Origin: Bacillota bacterium
GTDB taxonomy: Bacteria > Bacillota > Sulfobacillia > RBS10-35 > JAJYVN01
NCBI GenBank assembly: GCA_021791995.1
Contig: JAJYVN010000095.1
Location: forward strand, 1-9,991
Direction: 5' to 3'
DNA length: 9,991 nt
Part shown: piece by piece, positions 1 through 7,425 of the stretch
How the letters are laid out: every line of letters starts with the position of its first letter
Position numbering within the stretch: the stretch's first letter is position 1
The notes under the pieces: model-generated
Database searches by the model: none
Told to the model about the DNA's origin: nothing
Seen by the model: only the letters and a program-made list of their open reading frames with translations
Position numbers and translations under genes: made by a program

Positions 1-522
1 CGGGTCACCCACGGGCCCTTTCCTCCGTCGCGGTTGTAGTGTCCGCAACCTCTTCGGTACTACGGCCCGATCCGCCAGACTCGCACCCACGGACCGACTT
101 CGCTTTGATGCTTATACGGTCCGCCTTGCCGTTCGCGGACGCTCCCGGCGGGGCCCGAGCCCTTCCCAGCTTTGCGTTGTGTGCCTTGTCGCCGTGTCGC
201 TGCCTATACGCCGGAGGGGCTCCCTGACTGCATTTACCCGTCTCTTCGTCAGGGGTTCCAGCCTTCGCCCCCGTACCTCGGGCTCGGCCCCCTCTTGTTC
301 CCGGCACCCACTTCAGCCGGGTTCTTGCTTACGACGCAGCAGCATTCGCTTCATGCTGCGACCCGGTGACTCGCTCGCCTCCCTGGTGAGTCCCACCCTT
401 CCGGGCGGCGGAGACTTTACCTTCGGAGCTTTCGCCGGGATGGTCGCCCAGTCCAGGCGTCCGATTCGCTACGCGCGTGAACGGGTAGTTCTGCGCGGCC
501 GGTCTCCCACCGGCTGGTACAC
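1..522 (-). mobile_element. Group II intron, 5' part (domains I-III), truncated by window edge
   Basis: Read on the minus strand, this segment begins GTGTACC at 522, which fits the GUGYG-like 5' end of group II introns. It continues as GC-rich, hairpin-dense RNA without a credible protein. Near the left edge it carries the GCCGTAGTACCGAAGAGG motif (minus strand), followed by a GGAGGAAAGGG-type run, which in bacterial group II introns lies just before the intron-encoded reverse transcriptase. A hairpin at 119-140 presents a loop that pairs with the exon bases touching the intron start, as EBS1-IBS1 pairing requires. The reverse transcriptase ORF, domain V and the 3' splice site are expected left of position 1 and cannot be confirmed. 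Short ORFs on either strand here (for example an Arg/Gly-rich one at 5-307 minus) are by-products of the structured RNA. The intron subclass is not assigned. Confidence 0.78.
119..140 (-). other. Candidate EBS1 hairpin of the group II intron
   Basis: On the minus strand, GTCCGC (140-135) and GCGGAC (124-119) form a perfect 6-bp stem around the 10-nt loop GAACGGCAAG. Within the loop AACGG (133-129) is complementary to CCGTT at 527-523, the last five exon bases before the intron start at 522. A loop in domain I that pairs with the immediate 5' exon is the definition of EBS1-IBS1, so this both supports the intron call and fixes the 5' splice site. Pairing does not extend beyond 5 bp on either side. 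Confidence 0.6.
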
Positions 523-814
523 AACGGTTACTGGCTGCAAGATACGGAGCAAGAAAGGCCGGCAATAACGTATGTGTCCGCCCACACGCTTTGCATCGCA
601 CCCGCTGTACCAGGATCCACTCCACGCTACAGCTTTGCCCTGGTCCGGCTCGCTCCAGGTGCACCGAACGTCGGCGTAGACCATGACCCACCAATGCTAC
701 CGCCCCACACACCGGACACACCCGGCCTGTCTGCTTGGGCCATTCCTTCAGCCAAGCGTCCAGCTTGTCGATCCACTCCTTGATGTTGATCACCGGCCAA
801 GCTACCATGACCAT
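523..814 (-). pseudogene. DUF6431-like zinc-ribbon protein, 5' exon, interrupted by group II intron
   Basis: The N-terminal part of a small zinc-ribbon protein. From the start at 814 the frame reads MVMVAWPVINIKEW, then a CPVC knuckle (residues 33-36), a basic HGLRRR stretch, and VRCKAC (C74 and C77) followed by THTLLPAFLAPY. This Cys-pair arrangement with a trailing TH-LLP segment resembles the DUF6431 domain of proteins linked to transposable elements in Bacillota and Actinomycetota; the similarity is recalled, not computed. An upstream in-frame ATG at 880 would add 22 residues. I prefer 814 because domain-like sequence starts there and GGTGA lies just upstream. After Arg at 524-526 and one further base, protein similarity stops exactly at the intron start (522), so the remainder should resume beyond the left edge of the window. 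If the intron splices, the gene may still be functional. The four cysteines suggest zinc binding; the function is unknown. Confidence 0.6.
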
Positions 815-1051
815 TGCAATCACCAATTGCGGCAGAGACCCTGCTTGGTCTGGCGCTTTCGAGGGCGTTTCCCAGACCATGGCGGGGCCTCTGCGTGTTT
901 GTCTTCGGTTTACCCTCTACCCCGGAAATTCTCAATTACCTTTGGCACCAACGGCCTCATTCGTCGCATTACGCGTGAGCAGGAGCATGTTCCTTGTGGT
1001 TCTATCCGACCTCTGACTTTGACGTGTACCTGGGAGTCGTGGTCTATCGTC
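815..1051. other. Intergenic stretch, no gene recognised
   Basis: Between the minus-strand DUF6431-like start and the plus-strand promoter candidate there is no ORF with protein-like sequence. Open frames here are shadows without recognisable motifs. The segment may hold the promoter of the minus-strand gene, or an end of the element carrying it, but I found no terminal inverted repeat or clear -35/-10 pair. Confidence 0.4.
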
Positions 1052-1079
1052 TTGCTTCACACCGCATATATGTTATAAG
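1052..1079 (+). promoter_or_regulatory. Candidate sigma-A promoter with extended -10
   Basis: TTGCTT at 1052-1057 (-35 like), a 16-bp spacer and TATAAG at 1074-1079 (-10 like), with TG at 1071-1072 forming an extended -10 (TGTTATAAG). It points toward the GH38 fragment and the intact GH38 gene. It would start transcription about 110 bases before the fragment's ribosome binding site, so the leader contains the 1105-1125 dyad. Confidence 0.4.
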
Positions 1080-1085
1080 TATATG
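1065..1085. promoter_or_regulatory. Dyad overlapping the candidate -10 region
   Basis: CATATA (1065-1070) and TATATG (1080-1085) form a perfect 6-bp inverted repeat with a 9-base centre that contains the -10 core. Such placement is typical of a repressor operator. The region is very AT-rich compared with its surroundings, so part of the symmetry could be chance. Confidence 0.3.
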
Positions 1086-1104
1086 ACGGGTCGATGGTGA
1101 CAGC

Positions 1105-1125
1105 GCTCACGGTGTCAGCGTGAGC
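1105..1125. promoter_or_regulatory. Perfect 7-bp inverted repeat in leader (operator or RNA hairpin)
   Basis: GCTCACG (1105-1111), 7 spacer bases, then CGTGAGC (1119-1125). It also lies inside two back-to-back 15-base imperfect direct repeats (1096-1110 and 1111-1125, 10 of 15 identical, both starting GGTG). It lies about 30 bases downstream of the candidate -10, so it could be a protein-binding site or a hairpin at the start of the transcript. No T-run follows, so it is not an intrinsic terminator. Confidence 0.35.
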
Positions 1126-1189
1126 CTGCAGGAGAGAACGGATTTCCGTTGCTTGGATTCGTCGGTCAAGCGAGTGGAGGGACGATGCC

Positions 1190-1387
1190 ATGCCTGAAGC
1201 TGCCAGAGATACGGTGTACTTGGTGCCCTATCGTCATACCGACATCGGGCATTCGCCCCGTCCGTCGTTTGGAACCGGCAGTGATGCTTTCATAAAACAG
1301 CTTGTCGGTCTTTATGCGCACGATGCGGATCGTGACGAAGGCGACTATTTCCACTGAATGGTCGACACCACCGTTGCGTTAGCGGTG
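1190..1387 (+). pseudogene. Truncated N-terminal fragment of a GH38-like glycosidase gene
   Basis: A good Shine-Dalgarno sequence (GGAGGGA, 1176-1182) precedes ATG 1190, which opens a 55-codon frame ending at TGA 1355-1357. The product contains VYLVPYRHTDIGH, matching the N-terminal zinc-binding strand of the intact downstream gene (IFVVHHSHTDVGY). The two align along their length with about one gap, so the TGA falls where the intact protein has Trp54. Reading through the stop gives MVDTTVALAV, matching TCETTGPLVY after that Trp. Recognisable similarity fades near 1387, and the readthrough frame stops at 1451-1453. The first His of the HxH zinc motif is replaced (YRH instead of HSH). The simplest reading is a decayed, truncated paralogue in front of the intact copy; a short expressed peptide or TGA readthrough cannot be excluded. 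Confidence 0.6.
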
Positions 1388-1531
1388 AGCTCGTGTTCCG
1401 TCGGATTCTTCTCTCATCCGAGGTGTGGGCCAGTGTTCAGACTATATATGTGATGTGATACCTCCATGGTAGACGTGCAATTGGTGTGCAGGGTGGTACG
1501 CCGTTGCCCGTTGATTAAAGAGGGGTTGGAC

Positions 1532-4225
1532 ATGACCATAGATCGAATCTTCGTTGTGCACCATTCGCACACGGACGTTGGATACACGGACCATCAAGAA
1601 GTAGTCCTGCGGTTACACGCCAGCTATATCGACCAGGCGGTTCAGCACTGTTTGCAGAGAACGGGCGCTTCTCCTGAGGCGCGGTTTCGGTGGACCTGTG
1701 AAACCACCGGGCCGCTGGTGTACTACCTCGAACGTAGGTCGGATGAGGCAGTAGATGCATTGCGAAAATGCATCAGCGAGGGGCTCATTGAGGTGACAGC
1801 GATGGCCTGGAACCTGACGCCACTACCGAGCGAGGAGGAGGTAGTACGTAGCCTGTACGCTGTACGCCGATTGAGAGAGACGCTCGGTGCACCGATCCAA
1901 TGCGCCATGCAGGGCGATGTCAATGGGCTAAACTGGTGGCTCGCCGACTTACTGCCTGATATTGGAATACCGTACCTGTTGACGGCCGTAAACGCTACGC
2001 GGGGCAGAGCACCTTTGCACGCGCCTTTACCGTTTTGGTGGGAGGGTCCCTCTGGACGACGGCTGCTAGTCTTCAATGGCTGGCACTACCATTACGCGAG
2101 CTTACTGCTCGGTCTCGGGCGGTCGATTGAGGCTTTCGAAGATCGGCTTCACGATTACGTGGAAGGACAGAGAAAGGCGGCATACCCCTTCAACTTCCTG
2201 TGCTTCCAATATACAAATGATCAAAGCTGCGACAATGGTGGCCCATCCCCGCAGCTTTGCGACTTTGTGCAGACGTGGAATGGAAGCAAAGAAAGACCGT
2301 TGATGGAGATCGCGACACCCCTGCGCGTTTTCCGTTATGTGGAGGAGAGGTTTGGCGAATCACTCCCGGTTTTCCGGGGTGACTGGACCGACTGGTGGGC
2401 AGACGGGGTGGCCTCGTCCGCGGCAGAAGTGGCCGTTTGTCGCGACGGACGGGACAGGGTGGATACGGCGAGCAGGTTGTGGGCAATGGCGAGCGCATTG
2501 GACCCAGGGATCTCCGTACCGTATTCCCTGCTGCGCGAATCGTATGGACAGTTGCTCCTCTTCGGAGAGCATACCTGGGGCGCCGGTGCCTCCGTATCGG
2601 ATCCGTATCATCCGGTTGTTACTGGGCAATGGCACTGGAAAGCGGGATCGGCGTATAGCGGTGCGGCGCTTGCAGCGCATGCCCAGTCCCTAGCGGGGGA
2701 CGCGGTACGCCGGATCGTCGTTGCGTCAAGGCGTACGGATCCGAACGAGATCCTGGTGGTGAACCCCTGCGCGTTTCCGGTTGATGCGATTGTTAGCACG
2801 CCAGCAAGAGGTGAGGAACATCGACTGGTTGACGCGTATCCTATCGGCGGGGTGGCCATCACTCCGGCAAACGGTGTGGTGGACCCTAACGGATCCGTCG
2901 TACCTTCTGTCCGCAGGGGCGGTTCCATCGAATGGCTGGCATCGAACTTGCCTCCGCTCGGGTGGCGATTATATCGTCTCACCCCTGGTGTAGAGGACAT
3001 GGCGACTCCAGTGAGCGATCTGTCGTTTCTGGACGTGGGCTACGACACCTTGAGCAACCGATGGTTCCAGTTGCGTACGGACGCTCGGACGGGGGCGATC
3101 GCAAGCCTGATTCACGCGCAGAGTGAGATGGACCTCGTCGACCGGGCGGTTCCAGAGCAATTGCGGGGAATCGGTCGATATGTGTACGAACAAGTGGCAG
3201 CCAACGACCGGTCAGCCTTGTGGCAAGCCGGTGAAGGACGACCGGATCGACGCGAGGGATTTGGTTTGGAACCAGGGTTCCAAAGGTCCGGTGCGGGGCC
3301 GTTTCGGCTGCGAGTCGGGCGGAGGGATGCGTTCGGCGCAAGCCTCATCGCCGAGGGGCAGGCGCCAGGGTGTCGACGACTGTGCGTGGAGGTGGAACTC
3401 TCAGCGGTACACCCCTGGATTGACCTGACGTACACGTTGGAGAAAGAAGAGGTTACGGACCCGGAAGCGGTGTACATATCCTTTCCGTTCGCGGTGGAGG
3501 ACGCGGAGATACATCTTGCGGTTCCCGGCACGAACATGATGCCAGAAAGAGATCAGCTTCCCGGAGCTTGTCGCGACTGGTATTTGGTACAGGACTGGGT
3601 GGATATCTCCGGACCGCGATGGGGTGTGACGTTGCTTCTGCGCGACGCCCCCCTTACTCAGATTGGTGGAATTACGACGAACAGAGTTTCTGACGTACTG
3701 ATACCCCACCGGGCGGGAACGGTGGTGTCTTGGGCGTTGCACAATCACTGGTTTACAAACTTTCGAGCGGCACAAGGTGGTCGGGTTGTGTTGCGTTACC
3801 GGATCATACCGCATCTAGGATCCTTTGATCCGATGTTTTGTCACGAAATGGCAATGCGGTTACACCGTGCACCGGTTGTCGTCCGGCACATCGCCAATGG
3901 GGAGCCTTTACGGCAGGATGACCGGGGTGGTTCCGATGGCGCTCTGGTTGTGGAAGGCTCTCTACTTCAGTTGGACTCTCTGACGGCACGCGTGGCCGCT
4001 GTTAAGCCCGCCGAAAATGGGCAGGGATTAATCGTGCGGATTCTGGAATTGGCGGGTCGTGAAACCGAGTTCGTACTACGGACAGCCGAAAAGACCCTCA
4101 GAGAAGCGTGGGCCTGTTCACACTTAGAGGAAAACTGTCAACGGCAGGTAGTCGAGGATGAGTGCTGTGTACGTGGGTGTCTTCGCCCTCATGAACTTCG
4201 CACACTTCGACTGCTGTTGATGTGA
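1532..4225 (+). CDS. GH38-type glycoside hydrolase (putative alpha-mannosidase)
   Basis: An 897-residue protein predicted to hydrolyse alpha-mannosidic or related bonds by a zinc-dependent retaining mechanism. The N-terminal barrel carries HHSHTDVG (residues 10-17), where the His and Asp would bind zinc as in GH38. QGDVNGLNWW (128-136) places Asp129 as likely nucleophile. GDWTDWWADG (283-292) and FGEHTWGAG (344-352) follow, with His347 the probable further zinc ligand. From about residue 400 come beta-rich C-terminal domains. There is no signal peptide, so it acts in the cytoplasm, presumably on an imported glycoside. The start at 1532 is chosen because AAAGAGGGG (1517-1525) sits 6 bases upstream and the family motif begins 10 residues in; ATG 1466 has no ribosome binding site. 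It ends in tandem stops (TGA TAG), and the next gene follows after 48 bases, suggesting co-transcription. Members resembling this (DUF5054-like) are mostly uncharacterised, so the substrate is uncertain. Confidence 0.8.
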   Translation: MTIDRIFVVHHSHTDVGYTDHQEVVLRLHASYIDQAVQHCLQRTGASPEARFRWTCETTGPLVYYLERRSDEAVDALRKCISEGLIEVTAMAWNLTPLPSEEEVVRSLYAVRRLRETLGAPIQCAMQGDVNGLNWWLADLLPDIGIPYLLTAVNATRGRAPLHAPLPFWWEGPSGRRLLVFNGWHYHYASLLLGLGRSIEAFEDRLHDYVEGQRKAAYPFNFLCFQYTNDQSCDNGGPSPQLCDFVQTWNGSKERPLMEIATPLRVFRYVEERFGESLPVFRGDWTDWWADGVASSAAEVAVCRDGRDRVDTASRLWAMASALDPGISVPYSLLRESYGQLLLFGEHTWGAGASVSDPYHPVVTGQWHWKAGSAYSGAALAAHAQSLAGDAVRRIVVASRRTDPNEILVVNPCAFPVDAIVSTPARGEEHRLVDAYPIGGVAITPANGVVDPNGSVVPSVRRGGSIEWLASNLPPLGWRLYRLTPGVEDMATPVSDLSFLDVGYDTLSNRWFQLRTDARTGAIASLIHAQSEMDLVDRAVPEQLRGIGRYVYEQVAANDRSALWQAGEGRPDRREGFGLEPGFQRSGAGPFRLRVGRRDAFGASLIAEGQAPGCRRLCVEVELSAVHPWIDLTYTLEKEEVTDPEAVYISFPFAVEDAEIHLAVPGTNMMPERDQLPGACRDWYLVQDWVDISGPRWGVTLLLRDAPLTQIGGITTNRVSDVLIPHRAGTVVSWALHNHWFTNFRAAQGGRVVLRYRIIPHLGSFDPMFCHEMAMRLHRAPVVVRHIANGEPLRQDDRGGSDGALVVEGSLLQLDSLTARVAAVKPAENGQGLIVRILELAGRETEFVLRTAEKTLREAWACSHLEENCQRQVVEDECCVRGCLRPHELRTLRLLLM

Positions 4226-4273
4226 TAGCGTAGCGATCTGCGGTTTCGTTGGGAAACAAGGGGGGGCACTGAG

Positions 4274-5518
4274 ATGCTCGTCGACGGATTGTTGATTACA
4301 GCTCCCCCGTTCGATCGTGTGGCGCCCGGTCCGGCGGGTGTCCGACGGTATGGTCCGGGACGGAGTCACTGCGGCTACACACTCTTCTCGCCCGGCATGG
4401 GCAATATTGTTTGCCTTGTGGATGACGCGGGGATAATGGTGCACTGGTGGGCAGTCGAGCGTACGCACCTAGCCCAGTTGTTGCCTGGGGGCAATCTGCT
4501 GGTGGACACGTATGGTGAGCACGGGGGACTACGGGAACTCAACCCTGAAGGAGGCTGCGTATGGCAGTGGGAAGGACCGTATCACCACGATTTTGACCTA
4601 CGTCCCGATGGGCGCATCGTTCTACTAACATCGCGCAAGGAACCCGCCATGAGGGACTTCTTTGCTTCAAACGAAACTCCTCAAACTATCTTCAACGATA
4701 TTATAATTGAGATGGATCGCCAGGGGCGTGTTCTGTGGCAGTTTTCGTTGGCAGCACATGTATCGGAAATGATCGAGGTTGCAGGCCTTCCCGAGCCCGT
4801 GCGGTATGCGATCAAAACTCCGGACAACTCTCTCGTCGTGGTGCGGCAGCCGGATTGGGCCCATACAAATACGGTGGAGGTCCTCCCGCAAACGCCACTG
4901 GGTTTGCGGGATCCGCGCTTCCGTGCGGGGAATATACTATTCAGCTGCCGTGCTCTTGACCTGATCGGTGTGATTGATCGACAGCAGGAGAAGGTGGTGT
5001 GGGCTTGGGGACCAGGCACACTAGACGGGCAGCACCAGCCAACGATGTTGCCGGATGGCCATCTATTGATGTTTGACAATGGAACATATCGTGGGTATTC
5101 AGTCGTGCGGGAAATCGCCCCTGAGTCGGGGGTGCAAGTCTGGGAATACTCAGCACCAGGAGCGTTTTTCTCACCTTACCGCTCGGGAGTCCAGAGGTTG
5201 GGCAACGGGAACACTTTGATTTGCGAGTCAGATGCCGGCCGCATCTTCGAGGTGACGCCCCAGAGGGAGATTGTCTGGGACTATTATTCACCCTTCTGGG
5301 GGACGAATACCGCAAATGAAGGACGACACGTGTACCGTGCGACGCGGTATACTGAAGAAGAGGTGTCTTCGCTCTTCTGCCAAAAACCAGGGCCGAGCGC
5401 TGTTGGGAACGACCGTCGTATCACAGTTAAGAGTTTCGGCGAAGCCCTGGAGCACTACGAGTCGGGATTCTTAGGAAAATCTTGGACAGTTGAAGAGTGT
5501 TCGGATATCAGTCTCTGA
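4274..5518 (+). CDS. Arylsulfotransferase-like (ASST) beta-propeller protein, cytoplasmic
   Basis: A 414-residue protein with repeated propeller blades of the form PxGxxLxxD and DRxGxVxWxW, as in PAPS-independent aryl sulfate sulfotransferases (Arylsulfotransferase families). By recalled comparison with the E. coli enzyme (His252, His356, Asn358, Arg374, His436), the matching residues appear to be His104 or His105 (GPYHHDF), His197 and Asn199 (DWAHTN), Arg226 (FSCRALD) and His254 (DGQHQP), so the catalytic set looks intact. His254 would carry the transient sulfate. DNG (268-270) is also conserved. Characterised enterobacterial enzymes are periplasmic with a signal peptide; this one starts without any hydrophobic N-terminus. 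ATG 4274 follows AAGGGGGG (4258-4265) by 8 bases. It lies 48 bases after the GH38 gene in the same direction and probably shares its transcript. The role may be sulfate transfer to or from a sugar-linked or phenolic compound; a non-catalytic binding propeller is the alternative. Confidence 0.75.
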   Translation: MLVDGLLITAPPFDRVAPGPAGVRRYGPGRSHCGYTLFSPGMGNIVCLVDDAGIMVHWWAVERTHLAQLLPGGNLLVDTYGEHGGLRELNPEGGCVWQWEGPYHHDFDLRPDGRIVLLTSRKEPAMRDFFASNETPQTIFNDIIIEMDRQGRVLWQFSLAAHVSEMIEVAGLPEPVRYAIKTPDNSLVVVRQPDWAHTNTVEVLPQTPLGLRDPRFRAGNILFSCRALDLIGVIDRQQEKVVWAWGPGTLDGQHQPTMLPDGHLLMFDNGTYRGYSVVREIAPESGVQVWEYSAPGAFFSPYRSGVQRLGNGNTLICESDAGRIFEVTPQREIVWDYYSPFWGTNTANEGRHVYRATRYTEEEVSSLFCQKPGPSAVGNDRRITVKSFGEALEHYESGFLGKSWTVEECSDISL

Positions 5519-5603
5519 CCTATTGTCATATAGAAATGCGGTGTTTCGTCCAGGATGGCGGACCATGCTGGGCGTGGAGTGCGTGTCTGGTGATTTCGGC
5601 GGC

Positions 5604-5619
5604 TACGATCTGGATCGTA
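5604..5619. promoter_or_regulatory. Perfect dyad upstream of GntR gene, candidate operator
   Basis: TACGATC (5604-5610), TG, GATCGTA (5613-5619): a perfect 7-bp inverted repeat with a 2-base centre, 80 bases before the GntR start and in the only sizeable gap on that side. GntR/HutC dimers bind short palindromes of this size, so autoregulation is plausible. No convincing -35/-10 pair was found around it. Confidence 0.45.
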
Positions 5620-5698
5620 AGGTCTCTCTCGGGTGCGTCTCTGGGGCGGAACGTCACCCGTGCGAATGAGATGCCGATTGAAAGGGGTGGTCTGGAGC

Positions 5699-6445
5699 AT
5701 GATGCCCGGTGAGCTGTTCCCCAAGGCGCAACCTCAAACGCACGCACCGCTGTATTGGCGTCTTCTAGAGGTGCTGCGGCAGAAGATTGTGAGCGGTGAG
5801 ATGTCTGTCGGACAAGCTCTACCGGCAGAGACAGAATTGGCTCAACAGTATGGGGTCAGCCGCATCACCGCTCGTAGGGCCGTATTGGAACTTGTGCAGG
5901 AAGGGCTCGTTGTGCGGTACCAAGGACGGGGTACGTTTGTGCGAGATCAGCGAGCGGAGGAGCATAGCGGTCGCCTGACAGGGTTTTCTGAAGAAATGAT
6001 CGCATCAGGTCGCAAACCCGGAGCCAAGCTGATCTCTGCAGAGCGTTTGGCGATGGAGGGGGTCGCGGCAGAACGGATGCGCGCGGCCTCAGGCAGTCTT
6101 GGGTGGCGCATTATTCGCCAACGGTTCGCTGACGAGCAGGTCGTCGCGTACGAAGTGACTTGGTGGCCGTTGCTTATCGGGGACTGGCTTGTGCGTCAGG
6201 ACCTGACGGGAGCGTTCCACCAGATGATCGAGCAGGGCCTCCGTATTCACCTGGGTAAAGCCGTCGAGACCATCACGGCACGAGCGGGGAATCGCACGGA
6301 GCGTGCGTATCTGGATTTACCAACGGGTGTTCCCGTTCTGTATGTGGACAGGGTTACCTTGGATGATCGTGGGGAAGTCAACCACTGGGGAGCGTCTGCA
6401 TACCGCGCAGACCAGTACAGCTACAGGGTTGTTCTTCATCGTTAG
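5699..6445 (+). CDS. GntR family transcriptional regulator, HutC subfamily (UTRA domain)
   Basis: A 248-residue regulator. Residues about 13-83 form the winged helix-turn-helix: PLYWRLLEVLRQKI, the LPAETELAQQYGVSRITARR recognition region (41-60), and the wing YQGRGTFV. Residues about 105-245 form a UTRA effector domain ending in YRADQYSYRVVL, the usual HutC-family C-terminus. Such proteins normally repress catabolic operons until a sugar, sugar phosphate or related ligand binds. The start is placed at ATG 5699 (or the adjacent ATG 5702), 11 bases after AAAGGGG (5681-5687); the frame is open to 5633, but the extra residues look unlike the family. It sits between the GH38/ASST pair and the dehydrogenase/dehydratase genes, all in one direction, so it likely controls both groups and itself through the dyad at 5604-5619. 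The effector is unknown. Confidence 0.9.
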   Translation: MMPGELFPKAQPQTHAPLYWRLLEVLRQKIVSGEMSVGQALPAETELAQQYGVSRITARRAVLELVQEGLVVRYQGRGTFVRDQRAEEHSGRLTGFSEEMIASGRKPGAKLISAERLAMEGVAAERMRAASGSLGWRIIRQRFADEQVVAYEVTWWPLLIGDWLVRQDLTGAFHQMIEQGLRIHLGKAVETITARAGNRTERAYLDLPTGVPVLYVDRVTLDDRGEVNHWGASAYRADQYSYRVVLHR

Positions 6446-6563
6446 GTGTGCTGGCCGAGGCAATGCAGATCTGGCTGGGCTGTCGCTTTTCGCATAGTGC
6501 CTCAGGACAAGACGACCGTGATTTGGAGCACCAGCGACTGGGACTCACAAGGAATTATGGAAG

Positions 6564-7355
6564 GTGGTGGGCACGACGACCCTCGATGGCAAGGTCTGTG
6601 TTGTTACGGGTGGAGCTTCTGGGATCGGGCGCGCTACGGCAGAATTGTTTGCGCGTCACGGCGGCATTGTGCTGGTCGCGGACATCGACGACGCCGCTGG
6701 TGGCGATACGGTTGCCGCCATCTCGGCATTGGGGGGACAGGCGGGGTTTATGCATGTTGATGTCTCGCGGGTTGCAGACGTACAGGCGATGGTTCGTGGG
6801 GCGGTTGCATTGGGTGGGCGGGGTCGACTGGACGTGTTGTTCAACAATGCGGGAATAGGGTGTGTAGGGGCAGTGGAGGAGACCGAGGAAGCGGACTGGG
6901 AGCGCGTTATGGCGGTCAACGTCCGCGGCGTCTACCTGGGATCCCGATTTGCCGTAGAGCAAATGAAGATGCAGCGCGGAGGATCGATCATCAATATGTC
7001 GTCCGCGATAGCAAACATCGGGTTGGCCAGACGTGCGGCATACGCAGCGAGCAAGGGCGCAGTTTTGGCTTTGACCCGGTCGATGCAGGTTGACTGTGCT
7101 CCATACGCTATCCGCGTTAATGCTTTGCTGCCTGGAACTATCTGGACCCCGTTCGTCGAAGGGTATTTACGGCGGTCGTTTGCTGGGGAAGAGGCACAGG
7201 CTCTTCAAGCCATCCAGCGGAGGCAACTCACCGACAACTTGGGTCGACCGGAGGACATCGCTGCGGCTGCGCTCTTCTTGGCGTCGGACGAGTCTCGCTT
7301 CGTGATGGGCGCAGGGTTAACTGTGGACGGCGGTATGTCCGCCGGAAAGGCTTAA
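6564..7355 (+). CDS. Short-chain dehydrogenase/reductase (SDR), classical, NAD-preferring type
   Basis: A 263-residue classical SDR. The Rossmann motif TGGASGIG is at 15-22, an acidic residue (Asp40 in VLVADID) ends beta-2 and favours NAD over NADP, NNAG is at 94-97, and the catalytic tetrad is Asn119, Ser147, Tyr160 and Lys164. PGTIWTPF (190-197) and the C-terminal VDGG (254-257) complete the fold, and the length is typical. It probably oxidises a hydroxyl of a sugar or polyol, but SDR substrates cannot be read from sequence. Translation most likely starts at GTG 6564, with AAGGA at 6549-6553; a GTG follows immediately at 6567, and ATG 6557 is in another frame. It begins 118 bases after the GntR gene; that gap contains no recognisable gene or terminator. 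It may act with the second SDR downstream on the same compound. Confidence 0.88.
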   Translation: MVGTTTLDGKVCVVTGGASGIGRATAELFARHGGIVLVADIDDAAGGDTVAAISALGGQAGFMHVDVSRVADVQAMVRGAVALGGRGRLDVLFNNAGIGCVGAVEETEEADWERVMAVNVRGVYLGSRFAVEQMKMQRGGSIINMSSAIANIGLARRAAYAASKGAVLALTRSMQVDCAPYAIRVNALLPGTIWTPFVEGYLRRSFAGEEAQALQAIQRRQLTDNLGRPEDIAAAALFLASDESRFVMGAGLTVDGGMSAGKA

Positions 7356-7425
7356 GAGGGCAACGTTCGCTGCAGATATGATGATGACGGTTCCACAGTG
7401 AGGTGAAGGTGAGGAGGCACGCAAT

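Noticed and set aside
5..307. Arg/Gly-rich 100-residue minus-strand frame
   Set aside because: It lies wholly in the structured part of the group II intron and has no protein motif; the intron RNA explains the open frame.
1..522. Ribosomal RNA or another structured non-coding RNA gene
   Set aside because: GC-rich hairpins suggested this at first, but no conserved rRNA stretch was recognised, and the intron start, EBS1 loop and pre-maturase motif explain the segment.
1355..1357. TGA as a selenocysteine codon in the GH38 fragment
   Set aside because: The aligned residue is Trp, not Cys, no hairpin resembling a bacterial SECIS was recognised just after it, and the frame decays soon downstream.
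1466..1531. Longer N-terminus for the GH38 protein from ATG 1466
   Set aside because: There is no Shine-Dalgarno sequence before 1466, the extra 22 residues look unlike the family, and a strong site (AAAGAGGGG) precedes ATG 1532.
5536..5712. Small plus-strand frame with a hydrophobic stretch (AWSACLVISAATIWIV)
   Set aside because: It has no ribosome binding site, overlaps the operator candidate and the GntR start, and resembles no family I know; probably chance.
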